64,000 nucleotides of DNA from Bacillus sp. WMMC1349. GTDB taxonomy: Bacteria > Bacillota > Bacilli > Bacillales > Bacillaceae. This document shows, one piece after another, positions 42,582 to 51,206 of the stretch. The notes beneath the pieces are model-generated. The model saw only the letters and a list, made by a program, of their open reading frames with translations, was not told where the DNA came from and searched no databases. The DNA lies in the NCBI RefSeq assembly GCF_013155385.1, contig NZ_JABJUQ010000007.1:1284001-1348000 (forward strand), given 5' to 3'. Numbering within the stretch: position 1 is the first letter of the stretch; each line of letters begins with the position of its first letter. Position numbers and translations under genes: made by a program.

Positions 42582-43100
42582 ATGGCTGATTCCTTTCTTT
42601 TTTACAATCTTTCTGAAGATCAAATGACATTTTCTGAAGTCATTGAGAGACTGAAAACGTTTATTCGTCAAGATCCGCGTGCAAGCTATCTTTTGTCCGT
42701 CGGAACAGACTCACAGATTCACAGTCATGCTACAAAGTTTATAACCGCTGTTCATTTGCATCGAAAAGGCAAAGGAGCGTGGGGTTGTTTAAAACATACA
42801 GTTGTGAATCGACCGATAAACAGTCTGAGGGAAAAAATCTCGCTGGAAACAGCCTACAGCCAAGAAATTGCAGGATATCTTCTTCACGACTATTTGACTG
42901 AAATCACGGATCTGCTCCTTCCTTTTACAGATGAGGGAGCAGATTTAACCCTTGAAGTTCATTTGGATATCGGGAAAAAAGGGCTGACAAAAGATTTGAT
43001 TCAGGAAATGACTGGACGGATTACATCGATGGGGATCAGTGCGAAAATTAAACCTGACTCCTATGCAGCTTCGAGTTATGCAAACCGCTATACAAAATAA
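42582..43100 (+). CDS. ykuK: YkuK, RNase H-like fold DUF458 protein
   Basis: A 172-residue protein of the YkuK/DUF458 family: MTFSEVIERLKTFIRQ, then SYLLSVGTDSQIHSHATKFI, which resembles an RNase H-like strand with an acidic residue, and DLTLEVHLDIGKKGLTKDLI. Nuclease activity is possible from the fold but not known. ATG 42582 has an AAAGGAG site. It lies between ykuJ and abbA as in B. subtilis. Confidence 0.9.
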   Translation: MADSFLFYNLSEDQMTFSEVIERLKTFIRQDPRASYLLSVGTDSQIHSHATKFITAVHLHRKGKGAWGCLKHTVVNRPINSLREKISLETAYSQEIAGYLLHDYLTEITDLLLPFTDEGADLTLEVHLDIGKKGLTKDLIQEMTGRITSMGISAKIKPDSYAASSYANRYTK

Positions 43101-43124
43101 TTTTTCTAAAGAAAAGTGTCTATA

Positions 43125-43168
43125 TGTCGAAATGTGCGGTTGACGTTTAAAACTCAATTTTTTATTCT
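43125..43168 (+). promoter_or_regulatory. 0A box and promoter of abbA
   Basis: TGTCGAA at 43125-43131 is a perfect 0A box (TGNCGAA). TTGACG at 43140-43145 and TATTCT at 43163-43168 follow with 17 bp between them. An 0A box just upstream of the -35 is the arrangement expected for activation by Spo0A~P, which is how abbA is controlled in B. subtilis. Confidence 0.7.
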
Positions 43169-43236
43169 AACCCTATAGAGGCTAAAGAGAGATGGTAGTT
43201 TCTGATTTAAGCAAATCAATAGGGAGCTGATTAAGA

Positions 43237-43416
43237 ATGGATCGCTTTTCAGAAGAAGAGAGAAGGCTGTTACTTAATGTCCTGTTAGATCATGAATACG
43301 CGGTAGAGTTACTGAGCAGTGAGATCAATGATATAGAAACGGGTTCAAAACGTGTGGATAACCTCACCTATAAAAAATTGGTTACCTTATACGACCGTGT
43401 TCGGTCAGAAAACTAA
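43237..43416 (+). CDS. abbA: AbbA, AbrB anti-repressor
   Basis: A 59-residue helical protein: MDRFSEEERRLLLNVLLDHE, then YAVELLSSEINDIETGSKRV, then DNLTYKKLVTLYDRVRSEN. It closely resembles B. subtilis AbbA (ykzF), which binds the N-terminal DNA-binding domain of AbrB as a DNA mimic and relieves repression at the onset of stationary phase. ATG 43237 has an AGGGAG site. An 0A box and a terminator frame the gene. Position between ykuK and ykuL is conserved. Confidence 0.92.
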   Translation: MDRFSEEERRLLLNVLLDHEYAVELLSSEINDIETGSKRVDNLTYKKLVTLYDRVRSEN

Positions 43417-43433
43417 CTCACATTATATCTATT

Positions 43434-43460
43434 GATACTCGAGAATTGAGTATCTTTTTT
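43434..43460 (+). terminator. Intrinsic terminator of abbA
   Basis: GATACTC pairs with GAGTATC, followed by six T residues. Confidence 0.85.
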
Positions 43461-43600
43461 ATTTCATGGTCAGCTCTAAATCAATCATCAGTCTTTGAAT
43501 AAGAGGAAATTTTTCGACAAAACCTGATAAAGTTTATATTATTGTAATATAGGGAAAAGACTTGTTGCTAGATTAAAGTTAAAAAGGAGTCGAAGAATCT

Positions 43601-44044
43601 ATGATTAGTTTGCAGTCAGATGAACTTCTTGAAACAACAGTCGGTCAACATATGATTGACGCTGATAAAGTTGCTCATGTCCAGGTTGGAAATAACTTAG
43701 AACATGCACTTCTAGTATTGACAAAATCCGGTTATACAGCAATTCCTGTGCTTGATGCGTCTTTTCGTTTACACGGATTGATCGGAACCAACATGATTAT
43801 GGATAAGATTTTTGGTTTAGAAAGAATTGAGTTTGAAAAGCTGGAAGATATACATGTCGAAGAAGTGATGTTAACTGATATTCCCCGTCTTAACATAAGT
43901 GAGCCTATTTTAAAAGGGTTCGGAATGGTCATCAATCATGCGTTTATTTGTTGTGAGAATGACGAAGGAGTTTTTGAAGGGATTTTTACACGTCGTGTTG
44001 TTTTGAAACAGTTCAATAAATATATTCGAACATTGAATAAATAG
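43601..44044 (+). CDS. darB: DarB (YkuL), CBS-domain c-di-AMP receptor
   Basis: A 147-residue protein made of two CBS motifs: ADKVAHVQVGNNLEHALLVL, TKSGYTAIPVLD and FRLHGLIGTNMIMDKIF for the first, and EEVMLTDIPRLNISEPILKG with EGVFEGIFTRRVVLKQ for the second. B. subtilis DarB binds c-di-AMP and, in its free form, stimulates the (p)ppGpp synthetase Rel and pyruvate carboxylase at low potassium. ATG 43601 has an AAAGGAG site. Confidence 0.93.
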   Translation: MISLQSDELLETTVGQHMIDADKVAHVQVGNNLEHALLVLTKSGYTAIPVLDASFRLHGLIGTNMIMDKIFGLERIEFEKLEDIHVEEVMLTDIPRLNISEPILKGFGMVINHAFICCENDEGVFEGIFTRRVVLKQFNKYIRTLNK

Positions 44045-44066
44045 GCGCTGAAGCGGCCTATTTTTC
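44040..44066 (+). terminator. Intrinsic terminator of darB
   Basis: AATAGGC pairs with GCCTATT across the loop GCTGAAGCG, followed by T residues. Confidence 0.7.
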
Positions 44067-44152
44067 ATTTCTGCCGCTTTTAAGCTTGCGAAAGAAATGA
44101 CAGGTCGATTACAATCAATGATAAGAGAAACTTATCGAAAAGAGGAGTGTAC

Positions 44153-45037
44153 ATGCAGCTTCAGGAGCTACATATGCTTGTCATCTTGGCAGAGGAATTA
44201 AATATGCGCAAGGCAGCAGAGCGACTATTTGTTTCACAACCAGCGCTGTCCCAGCGGCTGCAAACGATTGAAAAATCATGGGGAACGAAAATTTTTCTAA
44301 GATCACAAAAAGGTCTCACTGTAACATCAGCAGGAGAAAAAATTATTCAGTTTGCAAAAGATGTCACAAGAGAGCAGGAAAAGGTCAAAGAAAATATAGA
44401 TGAGTTAGAAGGAGAAATCCATGGTACCTTAAAACTTGCAGCAGCATCAATTATTGGTCAGCACTGGCTTCCTAATATCTTGAAAACTTATGTCAAACAG
44501 TATCCGAATGTTAAGATTTCACTTATTACTGGATGGAGTAGTGAAATGCTGAAAAGTCTATATGATGATCACATACATCTCGGAATTATTAGGGGAAATC
44601 CGGAATGGAAGGGTCCTAAGCATTATTTAATGACTGATGAACTGTATCTTGTCGATACTGAAATCAGAACAATTGATGATATTGCGAAAACGGAACGGCC
44701 GTTTATCCAATTTAAAAGTGATAGCACTTATTATCAACAAATCCAGCATTGGTGGCACCAGAAGTTTAAAATGTCACCAAAACAAACGATTATCGTCGAT
44801 CAAATTGAGACATGCAAACAAATGGCATTTAATGGAATTGGCTATGCGATCCTTCCGTCTGTCACACTTTCCGATAGCGGCAGTCATGTTCATAAAATTC
44901 CTTTGCTTGATACAGAAGGAAAAGCGATTGGAAGGGATACATGGTTGTTAGGGTATGAAGCTGCTTTTGAGCTGAAACAAGTACAGGCTTTTTTAGAAAT
45001 TGTCGAATCTCTACTAAAAAAACGAATCATGTTTTAA
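44153..45037 (+). CDS. ccpC: CcpC, LysR-type regulator of TCA-cycle genes
   Basis: A 294-residue LysR-family regulator. The winged helix-turn-helix is at residues 1-60 (NMRKAAERLFVSQPALSQRL), followed by the periplasmic-binding-like effector domain (LKLAAASIIGQHWLPNILKT). B. subtilis CcpC represses citZ and citB and responds to citrate. ATG 44153 has an AGAGGAG site; the GTG at 44147 belongs to that site. Position before ykuN is conserved. Confidence 0.93.
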   Translation: MQLQELHMLVILAEELNMRKAAERLFVSQPALSQRLQTIEKSWGTKIFLRSQKGLTVTSAGEKIIQFAKDVTREQEKVKENIDELEGEIHGTLKLAAASIIGQHWLPNILKTYVKQYPNVKISLITGWSSEMLKSLYDDHIHLGIIRGNPEWKGPKHYLMTDELYLVDTEIRTIDDIAKTERPFIQFKSDSTYYQQIQHWWHQKFKMSPKQTIIVDQIETCKQMAFNGIGYAILPSVTLSDSGSHVHKIPLLDTEGKAIGRDTWLLGYEAAFELKQVQAFLEIVESLLKKRIMF

Positions 45038-45042
45038 CAACC

Positions 45043-45071
45043 CAGTTTTCCATAAGGAAAGCTGTTTTTTT
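45043..45071 (+). terminator. Intrinsic terminator of ccpC
   Basis: CAGTTTTCC pairs with GGAAAGCTG (one G-T pair), followed by TTTTTTT. Confidence 0.8.
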
Positions 45072-45081
45072 ATTATACTTA

Positions 45082-45110
45082 TTGACAATGATAATCATTA
45101 TCACTTAAAG
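45082..45110 (+). promoter_or_regulatory. Fur-repressed promoter of ykuNOP
   Basis: TTGACA at 45082-45087 with a perfect 7-1-7 Fur box TGATAATCATTATCA at 45089-45103; TTAAAG at 45105-45110 is a possible -10 with 17 bp spacing. Confidence 0.88.
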
Positions 45111-45143
45111 TATAAATATAAAACATTCGTTGAGGTGATTCAC

Positions 45144-45611
45144 TTGGCTAAAGCGCTGATTGCGTTTGCTAGTATGTCTGGCAATACTGAAGATATTGCA
45201 ATAGTGATCAGGGACACATTGACAAAACATTCCCTTGATATCACGTTTCTTGAATTAGATCACGTTGAAATCGATTCATTACAAACATACGATTATCTAT
45301 TAATCGGTACATATACATGGGGGGATGGTGATCTTCCTTATGAGGCGGAGACATTTTTCGAAGAGGTTGCTTCATTAGATTTAAAAGGGAAAAAAGCAGC
45401 CTGTTTTGGTTCTGGTGATTATGCATATCCTAAGTTTTGCGAAGCTGTAAACACGTTTTACAGTATGCTTGAACAAACAGGTGCTGACCTTTTTCCTGAA
45501 ACACTTAAAGTTGAGCTTGCACCTGAAACAGATGAAGATATCGAGTGCTGCCAAGAGTTTGCTCTAAGTTTTGTCAAATGGGCAAAGCGGAGCGAGTCAT
45601 ATGTTTCATAA
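45144..45611 (+). CDS. ykuN: YkuN, short-chain flavodoxin
   Basis: A 155-residue flavodoxin. The FMN phosphate loop is SMSGNTEDIA; GTYTWGDGDLPYEAETFFEE and CFGSGDYAYPKFCEAV provide the isoalloxazine-binding loops. It replaces ferredoxin as electron carrier when iron is scarce. TTG 45144 (GAGGTG site) gives the known N-terminus MAKAL; GTG 45135 lies inside the site. First gene of the Fur-controlled operon with ykuO and ykuP. Confidence 0.94.
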   Translation: MAKALIAFASMSGNTEDIAIVIRDTLTKHSLDITFLELDHVEIDSLQTYDYLLIGTYTWGDGDLPYEAETFFEEVASLDLKGKKAACFGSGDYAYPKFCEAVNTFYSMLEQTGADLFPETLKVELAPETDEDIECCQEFALSFVKWAKRSESYVS

Positions 45612-46491
45612 AGGAGCAACGGCTGTTACAGCTTCAAATTCAGGTTATTTTGTAGCTGTAAAACAAGAGGGGATTTTTCATTACTCATTTGAATTCGGCT
45701 GGAAACAACTTCTACAATTGAAAACAAAAATTTGTTCGATCACATACATTGGCCATTATTTATTTGGAGTAGGTGAATCAGGTACAATCATTAGATCATC
45801 TGATCATGGATTAACTTGGACAATTTCCAGTTTTCCGACAAATGCAACAGTTTGGTCAATCACAGGATGTGATAACGGGTTTGTGTGTGCTCACGGGAAA
45901 CATTGTATTTATATCTCAGAAGATTTTGGAGTGTCTTGGAAAATCGCTAAACCGTTTAAAGATTTTACTATACCACCTGTTATCCGTTCTCTATGTCTCT
46001 ATCAAAACCATCTTTATATTGGAACACAAATTCATGATCAATGTGGAGGTATTTGGGTATATGATTTAGAAAAAGATTCAGTTTTTTTGATCAAGAAAGA
46101 AACGGACCGTATGACAGCTTCCATGATCATCTTTAAGCAAACATGGCTTGTTTGTGCGATGGGCTCAAAAAAGGGTCGGTGTGCTGCCATCGATGTCATC
46201 AATATCCACACAAATGAGCATAAGATCATTAGATCGGGAATTGTAGATAAAGAAGATTCTTTTCTTGATATATCGGAGAATCGCGGTGTCATTTATGTAA
46301 CATCTGCTCAAGACACTGAAGGATTTTCTAGAATCTATCAGTTCGATTTTGATAAACAAGAACTGAAATGGTTTGAATCCATTAAAGGACATGGGTTTAG
46401 GGTAGCTAATCAAAAAGAGCATTTCTTTTGTGCCGGTCTTTATGAATGTAAATTTGTCAGACCTTATGAGCAGTCCGCCCTCGCTCATTAA
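45601..46491 (+). CDS. ykuO: YkuO, BNR/beta-propeller-like protein of the flavodoxin operon
   Basis: A 296-residue soluble protein with propeller-like repeats: two Asp-box motifs (SSDHGLTWTIS near residue 64 and SEDFGVSWKIA near residue 109) and regularly spaced strands. ATG 45601 overlaps the end of ykuN by 11 nt, so translation is coupled; an in-frame start at 45571 lies deeper in ykuN. It corresponds to B. subtilis YkuO. Function unknown; co-regulation with two flavodoxins suggests an iron-limitation role. Confidence 0.88.
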   Translation: MFHKGATAVTASNSGYFVAVKQEGIFHYSFEFGWKQLLQLKTKICSITYIGHYLFGVGESGTIIRSSDHGLTWTISSFPTNATVWSITGCDNGFVCAHGKHCIYISEDFGVSWKIAKPFKDFTIPPVIRSLCLYQNHLYIGTQIHDQCGGIWVYDLEKDSVFLIKKETDRMTASMIIFKQTWLVCAMGSKKGRCAAIDVINIHTNEHKIIRSGIVDKEDSFLDISENRGVIYVTSAQDTEGFSRIYQFDFDKQELKWFESIKGHGFRVANQKEHFFCAGLYECKFVRPYEQSALAH

Positions 46492-46514
46492 CACCTAAAG
46501 TAGGAGGAATGATG

Positions 46515-46967
46515 TTGGAAAAAGTTTTACTTGTATATGCAACGATGTCAGGAAATACAGAAGCAATGGCAGATTTAATCGAAAAAGGACTGTTAAAAAA
46601 AGAAGTTATCGTTGACTGTCATGAAGCGATGGATATTGATGCTGAGCTTTTTAATGAATATCAATGGATCTTATTAGGCGCATATACATGGGGAGATGGA
46701 GATCTTCCTGATGAAATGTTAGACCTTTATGAAGATATGGATGATTTAAATTTCAACGATAAGAAATTTGCTGTATTCGGATCAGGAGATACCTCATATG
46801 AACATTTTTGCGGAGCTGTCGATATCCTTGAAGAAAAAATTAAACAACTCGGCGGCGAAATTGTGCTTCCGTCCGTTAAAATCGAAATGAATCCTGAAAA
46901 TGAAGAAGAAAACCTACTGATAGAATTTGGTGAAAAATTCGCAGAAAAGTGCAAGGCGTCACTTTGA
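46515..46967 (+). CDS. ykuP: YkuP, short-chain flavodoxin
   Basis: A 150-residue flavodoxin, paralogous to YkuN. ATMSGNTEAMADLIEKGL binds the FMN phosphate; GAYTWGDGDLPDEMLDLYED and FGSGDTSYEHFCGAVD bind the flavin ring. TTG 46515 sits 7 nt after AGGAGG and gives a length near that of B. subtilis YkuP; ATG 46509 and 46512 are too close to the site. It starts 23 nt after ykuO and should be Fur-controlled with it. Confidence 0.92.
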   Translation: MEKVLLVYATMSGNTEAMADLIEKGLLKKEVIVDCHEAMDIDAELFNEYQWILLGAYTWGDGDLPDEMLDLYEDMDDLNFNDKKFAVFGSGDTSYEHFCGAVDILEEKIKQLGGEIVLPSVKIEMNPENEEENLLIEFGEKFAEKCKASL

Positions 46968-47049
46968 AAACAGCGTCTTCTTTTTTCTTGTCTTTAAATC
47001 TGACCTTTGATACAGTAATGAGGTAGAAAAGAGAAGGAGGATGTACATA

Positions 47050-47760
47050 ATGAAGATGATGGACGCTAATGAGATTATCTCGTTTATTCAAAATAGTAAG
47101 AAATCAACACCTGTTAAAGTATATGTGAAAGGTGATCTTGAAGAAATCGATTTCGGTGCTTCAGCAAAAACATTTTTAACAGGAAGCACAGGTGTGGTAT
47201 TTGGCGAATGGGAAGAGGTACAGGTTGCACTTGAAGCAAACCAAAGCAAAATTGAAGACTACGTTGTCGAAAATGACCGCCGCAATTCTGCAATCCCAAC
47301 TCTTGATATGAAAAACGTGAAGGCTCGAATTGAACCAGGTGCGATTATTCGCGATCACGTAGAAATCGGTGATCGGGCTGTTATTATGATGGGAGCATCC
47401 ATCAATATCGGTTCTGTCATTGGAGAAGGTACGATGATCGATATGAACGTCGTGCTTGGTGGACGTGCGACAGTGGGTAAAAATTGTCATATAGGAGCAG
47501 GCTCTGTCCTTGCTGGTGTCATTGAGCCGCCTTCAGCAAAACCTGTCATCGTTGAAGACGATGTTGTCATCGGTGCAAACGCCGTTATTCTTGAAGGTGT
47601 GACAGTTGGAAAAGGAGCTGTCGTTGCCGCTGGAGCGATTGTTATTGAAGATGTTGAGCCATATACAGTTGTAGCGGGGACACCAGCTAAAAAAATTAAA
47701 GACATTGATGAAAAAACAAAAGGTAAAACTGAAATCAAACAAGAATTGCGTCAACTGTAA
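47050..47760 (+). CDS. dapH: DapH, tetrahydrodipicolinate N-acetyltransferase
   Basis: A 236-residue hexapeptide-repeat acyltransferase: [40 protein letters not shown] and [19 protein letters not shown] are the left-handed helix; [20 protein letters not shown] is specific to the family. It acetylates tetrahydrodipicolinate in lysine/diaminopimelate synthesis. ATG 47050 has an AAGGAGG site about 9 nt upstream; ATG 47041 touches it. dapL follows 68 bp later. Confidence 0.96.
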   Translation: MKMMDANEIISFIQNSKKSTPVKVYVKGDLEEIDFGASAKTFLTGSTGVVFGEWEEVQVALEANQSKIEDYVVENDRRNSAIPTLDMKNVKARIEPGAIIRDHVEIGDRAVIMMGASINIGSVIGEGTMIDMNVVLGGRATVGKNCHIGAGSVLAGVIEPPSAKPVIVEDDVVIGANAVILEGVTVGKGAVVAAGAIVIEDVEPYTVVAGTPAKKIKDIDEKTKGKTEIKQELRQL

Positions 47761-47777
47761 ATAAGCAAAGAAGTAGC

Positions 47778-47806
47778 GCGTGGACCTGAACAAGTCCACG
47801 CCTTTT
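47778..47806 (+). terminator. Hairpin between dapH and dapL
   Basis: GCGTGGAC pairs with GTCCACGC, followed by CTTTTC. The T-tract is weak, so it may be a partial terminator that lowers dapL relative to dapH. Confidence 0.55.
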
Positions 47807-47828
47807 CATATGCCAGGAGGTTTGAAAG

Positions 47829-48962
47829 ATGGAATTGGAGCACTTAACAGCTATTCGCAGAGATCTGCATCAGATCCCTGAGCTTGGATATCAAGAATAT
47901 AAGACTCAAAGCTATATTTTGAACCATTTAAAACGGTATCCAGCCAACAGGCTTGAAATTGAAACTTGGAAGACAGGTTTATTTGTTAAGGTGAAAGGAA
48001 CGGCGTCCAAAAAGATATTAGCTTATAGAGCGGACATGGATGGACTATCCATTGAAGAAGCTACCGGTTATCCTTTTTCTTCTGTTCACCAAAATAGAAT
48101 GCATGCATGTGGACACGATTTCCATATGACGATCGCGCTTGGAGTGCTTGATTACTTTGTGCATCATCCGGTAAAACATGATCTTCTCTTTCTCTTCCAA
48201 CCAGCTGAAGAAGGACCTGGCGGAGCTGAAGCGATGATTGAGTCTGCCGCCTTCAAAAAATGGGAACCAAGCATGATTACTGCTTTACATATTGCACCTG
48301 AGCTTCCTGTTGGAACAATTTCGACTAAAGGCGGTCTTCTCTTTGCCAATACCTCTGAGCTTGTCATTGAGTTGGAAGGAAAAGGCGGACATGCGGCATA
48401 TCCTCATCTTGCTGAAGATATGGTCGTGGCGGCCAGTTCGTTAGTGACGCAAATGCAATCGGTTGTCGCTCGAAATGTAGATCCGCTTGATAGTGCTGTC
48501 ATCACAATTGGAACAATTACTGGCGGATCAGCCCAAAATATCATCGCTCAAAATGCCAAGCTGGAAGGAACGATTAGAACGTTATCACCTTCAGCAATGG
48601 AGCAGGTAAGAGCGAGAATAGAAGCGATGGTAAAAGGGTTGGAGATCGCTTATCATTGCAAAGGAACTGTCACGTATCCATCGGCATACCATCAAGTTTA
48701 TAATTCAGCTGATTTAGCTGAAGACTTTATGAAGTTTGCTGCAGAGCATAAGCTTGCCGATGTGGTTTGTGCCAAAGAAGCGATGACAGGGGAAGACTTT
48801 GGGTTTATGTTAAAAAAATACCCGGGTTTTATGTTTTGGCTTGGTGTCGATTCCCCTTATGGACTTCATCATGCCAAGCTTCAACCGAAAGAAGCAGCGC
48901 TTGAGACGGCGGTTCGTTTGTTGACGGCATATTTTTCAGATCATGCCAATCAGAAGGTATAA
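47829..48962 (+). CDS. dapL: DapL (YkuR), N-acetyl-diaminopimelate deacetylase
   Basis: A 377-residue M20-family peptidase-like deacetylase. [20 protein letters not shown] at the start, [11 protein letters not shown] with metal-binding Cys and His, [15 protein letters not shown] with the general-base Glu, and GEDFGFML are the family motifs. It removes the acetyl group in the last step of the acetyl branch before LL-diaminopimelate. CAGGAGG precedes ATG 47829. Together with dapH, and patA elsewhere in the window, the branch is covered. Confidence 0.95.
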   Translation: MELEHLTAIRRDLHQIPELGYQEYKTQSYILNHLKRYPANRLEIETWKTGLFVKVKGTASKKILAYRADMDGLSIEEATGYPFSSVHQNRMHACGHDFHMTIALGVLDYFVHHPVKHDLLFLFQPAEEGPGGAEAMIESAAFKKWEPSMITALHIAPELPVGTISTKGGLLFANTSELVIELEGKGGHAAYPHLAEDMVVAASSLVTQMQSVVARNVDPLDSAVITIGTITGGSAQNIIAQNAKLEGTIRTLSPSAMEQVRARIEAMVKGLEIAYHCKGTVTYPSAYHQVYNSADLAEDFMKFAAEHKLADVVCAKEAMTGEDFGFMLKKYPGFMFWLGVDSPYGLHHAKLQPKEAALETAVRLLTAYFSDHANQKV

Positions 48963-49006
48963 AATCTCAGCAAAAACGCCATCTTAAATGCTGGAGGTGT
49001 ATCTTC

Positions 49007-49252
49007 ATGTCAAAAAAAATCGGAATTGAACAATCTCTAACAGATGTTGAGGCTGCATTAAAAGAAAAAGGTTATGAGGTTGTGATGATGAAAACGCAAG
49101 ATGATGCAAAAGGCTGTGATTGCTGTGTCGTAACCGGTCTGGATTCGAATATGCTCGGTATTTCGGATACGACGACTGGAGCTCCTGTTATTGAGGCGTC
49201 AGGTCTATCCGCAGATGAAATTTGTCAACGAGTCGATCAAAAAATTCATTAA
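49007..49252 (+). CDS. ykuS: YkuS, UPF0180 family protein
   Basis: An 81-residue protein: [20 protein letters not shown] at the start, then [20 protein letters not shown] with three closely spaced cysteines. It matches the UPF0180 family and B. subtilis YkuS in length and position. Function unknown; the CxCC cluster might bind a metal. ATG 49007 has a GGAGGTG site. Confidence 0.9.
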   Translation: MSKKIGIEQSLTDVEAALKEKGYEVVMMKTQDDAKGCDCCVVTGLDSNMLGISDTTTGAPVIEASGLSADEICQRVDQKIH

Positions 49253-49261
49253 GTAATGGTG

Positions 49262-49291
49262 AAACCGAAGTGAAGTGCTTCGGTTTTCTTA
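49262..49291 (+). terminator. Intrinsic terminator of the dapH-dapL-ykuS operon
   Basis: AACCGAAG pairs with CTTCGGTT, followed by TTCTT. Confidence 0.8.
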
Positions 49292-49516
49292 TTTATAACC
49301 AAGCTGATGATTTGTCTCACAATGGGACAACATGTTAAAATCTTTTTAGAGAACCCTTACAAAATAGTGATTTCTTATTTAAATTAATTATCAGCTGATA
49401 TTGACTAAAAAAATGATTGCCTTTATAATTATTTGTGTAATGTTGTTAACTAAATGAGAATTTAAGATTTGAATTCTCATTTCATCCACAAAAAAATTAT
49501 TGGAGGGATACATAAA

Positions 49517-50059
49517 ATGGCAGAACGTATGGTAGGTAAACAAGCCCCGCGCTTTGAAATGGAAGCAGTTCTCGCAAATAAAGAATTCGGAAAAGTGAGC
49601 CTTGAAGAAAACATGAAGAATGATAAATGGACAGTTCTTTTCTTCTATCCAATGGATTTTACTTTCGTATGTCCGACAGAAATTACAGCAATGTCTGATC
49701 GTTATGATGAGTTCGAAGATCTTGATGCAGAGGTTATCGGTGTTTCAACTGATACAATCCACACTCATTTAGCTTGGATTAACACAGATCGTAAAGATAA
49801 CGGTCTTGAACAGTTAAAATATCCTCTTGCGGCTGATACAAATCATGAAGTATCTCGTGAATATGGTGTCCTTATTGAAGAAGAAGGTATTGCTCTGCGC
49901 GGATTATTTATTATCAATCCTGAAGGTGAGCTGCAATATCAAACAGTATTCCATAACAACATCGGTCGTGATGTAGATGAAACACTGCGTGTTCTCCAAG
50001 CTCTCCAAACAGGTGGACTATGCCCTGCAAACTGGAAGCCAGGTCAAAAAACACTTTAA
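49517..50059 (+). CDS. ykuU: YkuU, 2-Cys peroxiredoxin
   Basis: A 180-residue typical 2-Cys peroxiredoxin. The peroxidatic cysteine is C52 (FVCPTE), the resolving cysteine C169 (GGLCPANW); STDTIHTHLAW and LRGLFIINPEG are family signs. It reduces hydrogen peroxide and organic peroxides; the thioredoxin-like YkuV next door may reduce it. ATG 49517 has a GGAGGG site; the in-frame ATG at 49469 lies before it. ykuT, present upstream in B. subtilis, is missing. Confidence 0.93.
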   Translation: MAERMVGKQAPRFEMEAVLANKEFGKVSLEENMKNDKWTVLFFYPMDFTFVCPTEITAMSDRYDEFEDLDAEVIGVSTDTIHTHLAWINTDRKDNGLEQLKYPLAADTNHEVSREYGVLIEEEGIALRGLFIINPEGELQYQTVFHNNIGRDVDETLRVLQALQTGGLCPANWKPGQKTL

Positions 50060-50077
50060 TTCTACAAGATGCTAAAA

Positions 50078-50105
50078 GAAGGTCTAACAATTGTTAGACC
50101 TTTTT
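50078..50105 (+). terminator. Intrinsic terminator between ykuU and ykuV
   Basis: AAGGTCTAAC and GTTAGACCTT form a perfect palindrome around AATT, followed by TTT. Some read-through into ykuV is possible. Confidence 0.8.
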
Positions 50106-50129
50106 ACAATCGTAAAAGGAGAGAAAAAA

Positions 50130-50585
50130 ATGAAATTACGTCAGCCTATGCCAGAACTTGTTGGTGCGAAAGAATGGTTAAATGGAAAAGTAACAAAAGA
50201 ACAGCTGATTGGTGAAAAACCAACGCTAATCCATTTCTGGTCAATCAGCTGTCACTTATGCAAAGAAGCTATGCCGCAAGTCAATGAATTTCGCGATCGC
50301 TACAGTAATAAACTGAATGTCGTTGCTGTGCATATGCCCCGTTCAGAAGATGATTTAAATATCGATAAAATAAAAGAGCTGGCAATAGAGCATGATATGA
50401 CACAGCCCATTTTTGTCGATAGTGATCATAAACTAACAGAAGCTTTTGAAAATCAGTATGTCCCTGCTTACTATGTATTTGATAAGAGCGGTCAACTTCG
50501 TCATTATCAGGCCGGTGGTAGCGGTATGAAAATGCTCGAAAAACGTGTGAATCGAGTTCTTGCAGAAACTGAACAAGCAGAATGA
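50130..50585 (+). CDS. ykuV: YkuV, thioredoxin-like thiol-disulfide oxidoreductase
   Basis: A 151-residue cytoplasmic thioredoxin-fold protein without signal peptide. The active site is C41-H-L-C44 (SISCHLCKEAMPQ) and YVPAYYVFDKSG holds the cis-proline region. It resembles the TlpA/ResA type in sequence but stays in the cytoplasm. It probably serves YkuU. AAAAGGAGAG precedes ATG 50130. A long terminator follows. Confidence 0.92.
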   Translation: MKLRQPMPELVGAKEWLNGKVTKEQLIGEKPTLIHFWSISCHLCKEAMPQVNEFRDRYSNKLNVVAVHMPRSEDDLNIDKIKELAIEHDMTQPIFVDSDHKLTEAFENQYVPAYYVFDKSGQLRHYQAGGSGMKMLEKRVNRVLAETEQAE

Positions 50586-50588
50586 CAC

Positions 50589-50636
50589 AAAGGGCTGTCC
50601 AATAAGTCAATTTATTGACTATTGGATGCCCTTTTC
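50589..50636 (+). terminator. Intrinsic terminator of ykuV
   Basis: AAAGGGC and TCCAATA pair with TATTGGA and GCCCTTTT in a long hairpin with a small internal bulge. Confidence 0.85.
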
Positions 50637-51206
50637 ACGTTTAACAAATTTATCATTCATCTTAAATGATAGCAGTTAACAAGTTTGCTCTATTCGGACA
50701 GCTCCGTTTTCTAACACTTTTCAAAAAAAAATTTCGTTTTTTTGTACGTTTCTTCAAATGAATCGTAAGGCACTGTTTTTCAAAAAGAATGAGTCTTTTT
50801 TCCTGTTGTTTAAGAAACGCATTTTACTCTTTATGATGACAGAAAACAACTCTTCTCATGTAGACTCGACAAAACATTTAAATTTTTAGCAATTTTTAAA
50901 TGATACTCATTCCTGTTTAATTATACTTCTTATCATTAAGCATTACTTTCATTACTTTGAAATTACTTTCGTTACAAAAGTATTTTTTGAGTTTTCATCA
51001 TTGCTTACCATTTTTCGACAATAATAATAAAATAGGTCAAATGACTTTGGGGACCCTTGTAAGATTCAGTCTTTTTTAAAATTTAGTTCTATTTTCTTAA
51101 TGGGAAATAACAGTAGAAAAATGAAAAAATAGTTGATAAAATTAGTTTGATAATCTAATATTTTTATTAGAAGGTTTATTGATTTTGATAGGAGGGGTAA
51201 AGCAGT
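50637..51206. other. Long AT-rich regulatory gap upstream of rok
   Basis: No open frame or hairpin terminator was found in about 570 bp. The stretch is very AT-rich with repeated T/A tracts (for example near 50720-50745 and 50870-50905). Rok itself binds AT-rich DNA and represses its own gene in B. subtilis, so a dense set of Rok, AbrB or SinR sites is likely here; none is proven by the sequence. Confidence 0.5.

Noticed and set aside
46968-47040. A terminator between ykuP and dapH
   Set aside because: GCGTC occurs twice as a direct, not inverted, repeat, so no stem forms; the T-rich stretch alone is insufficient.
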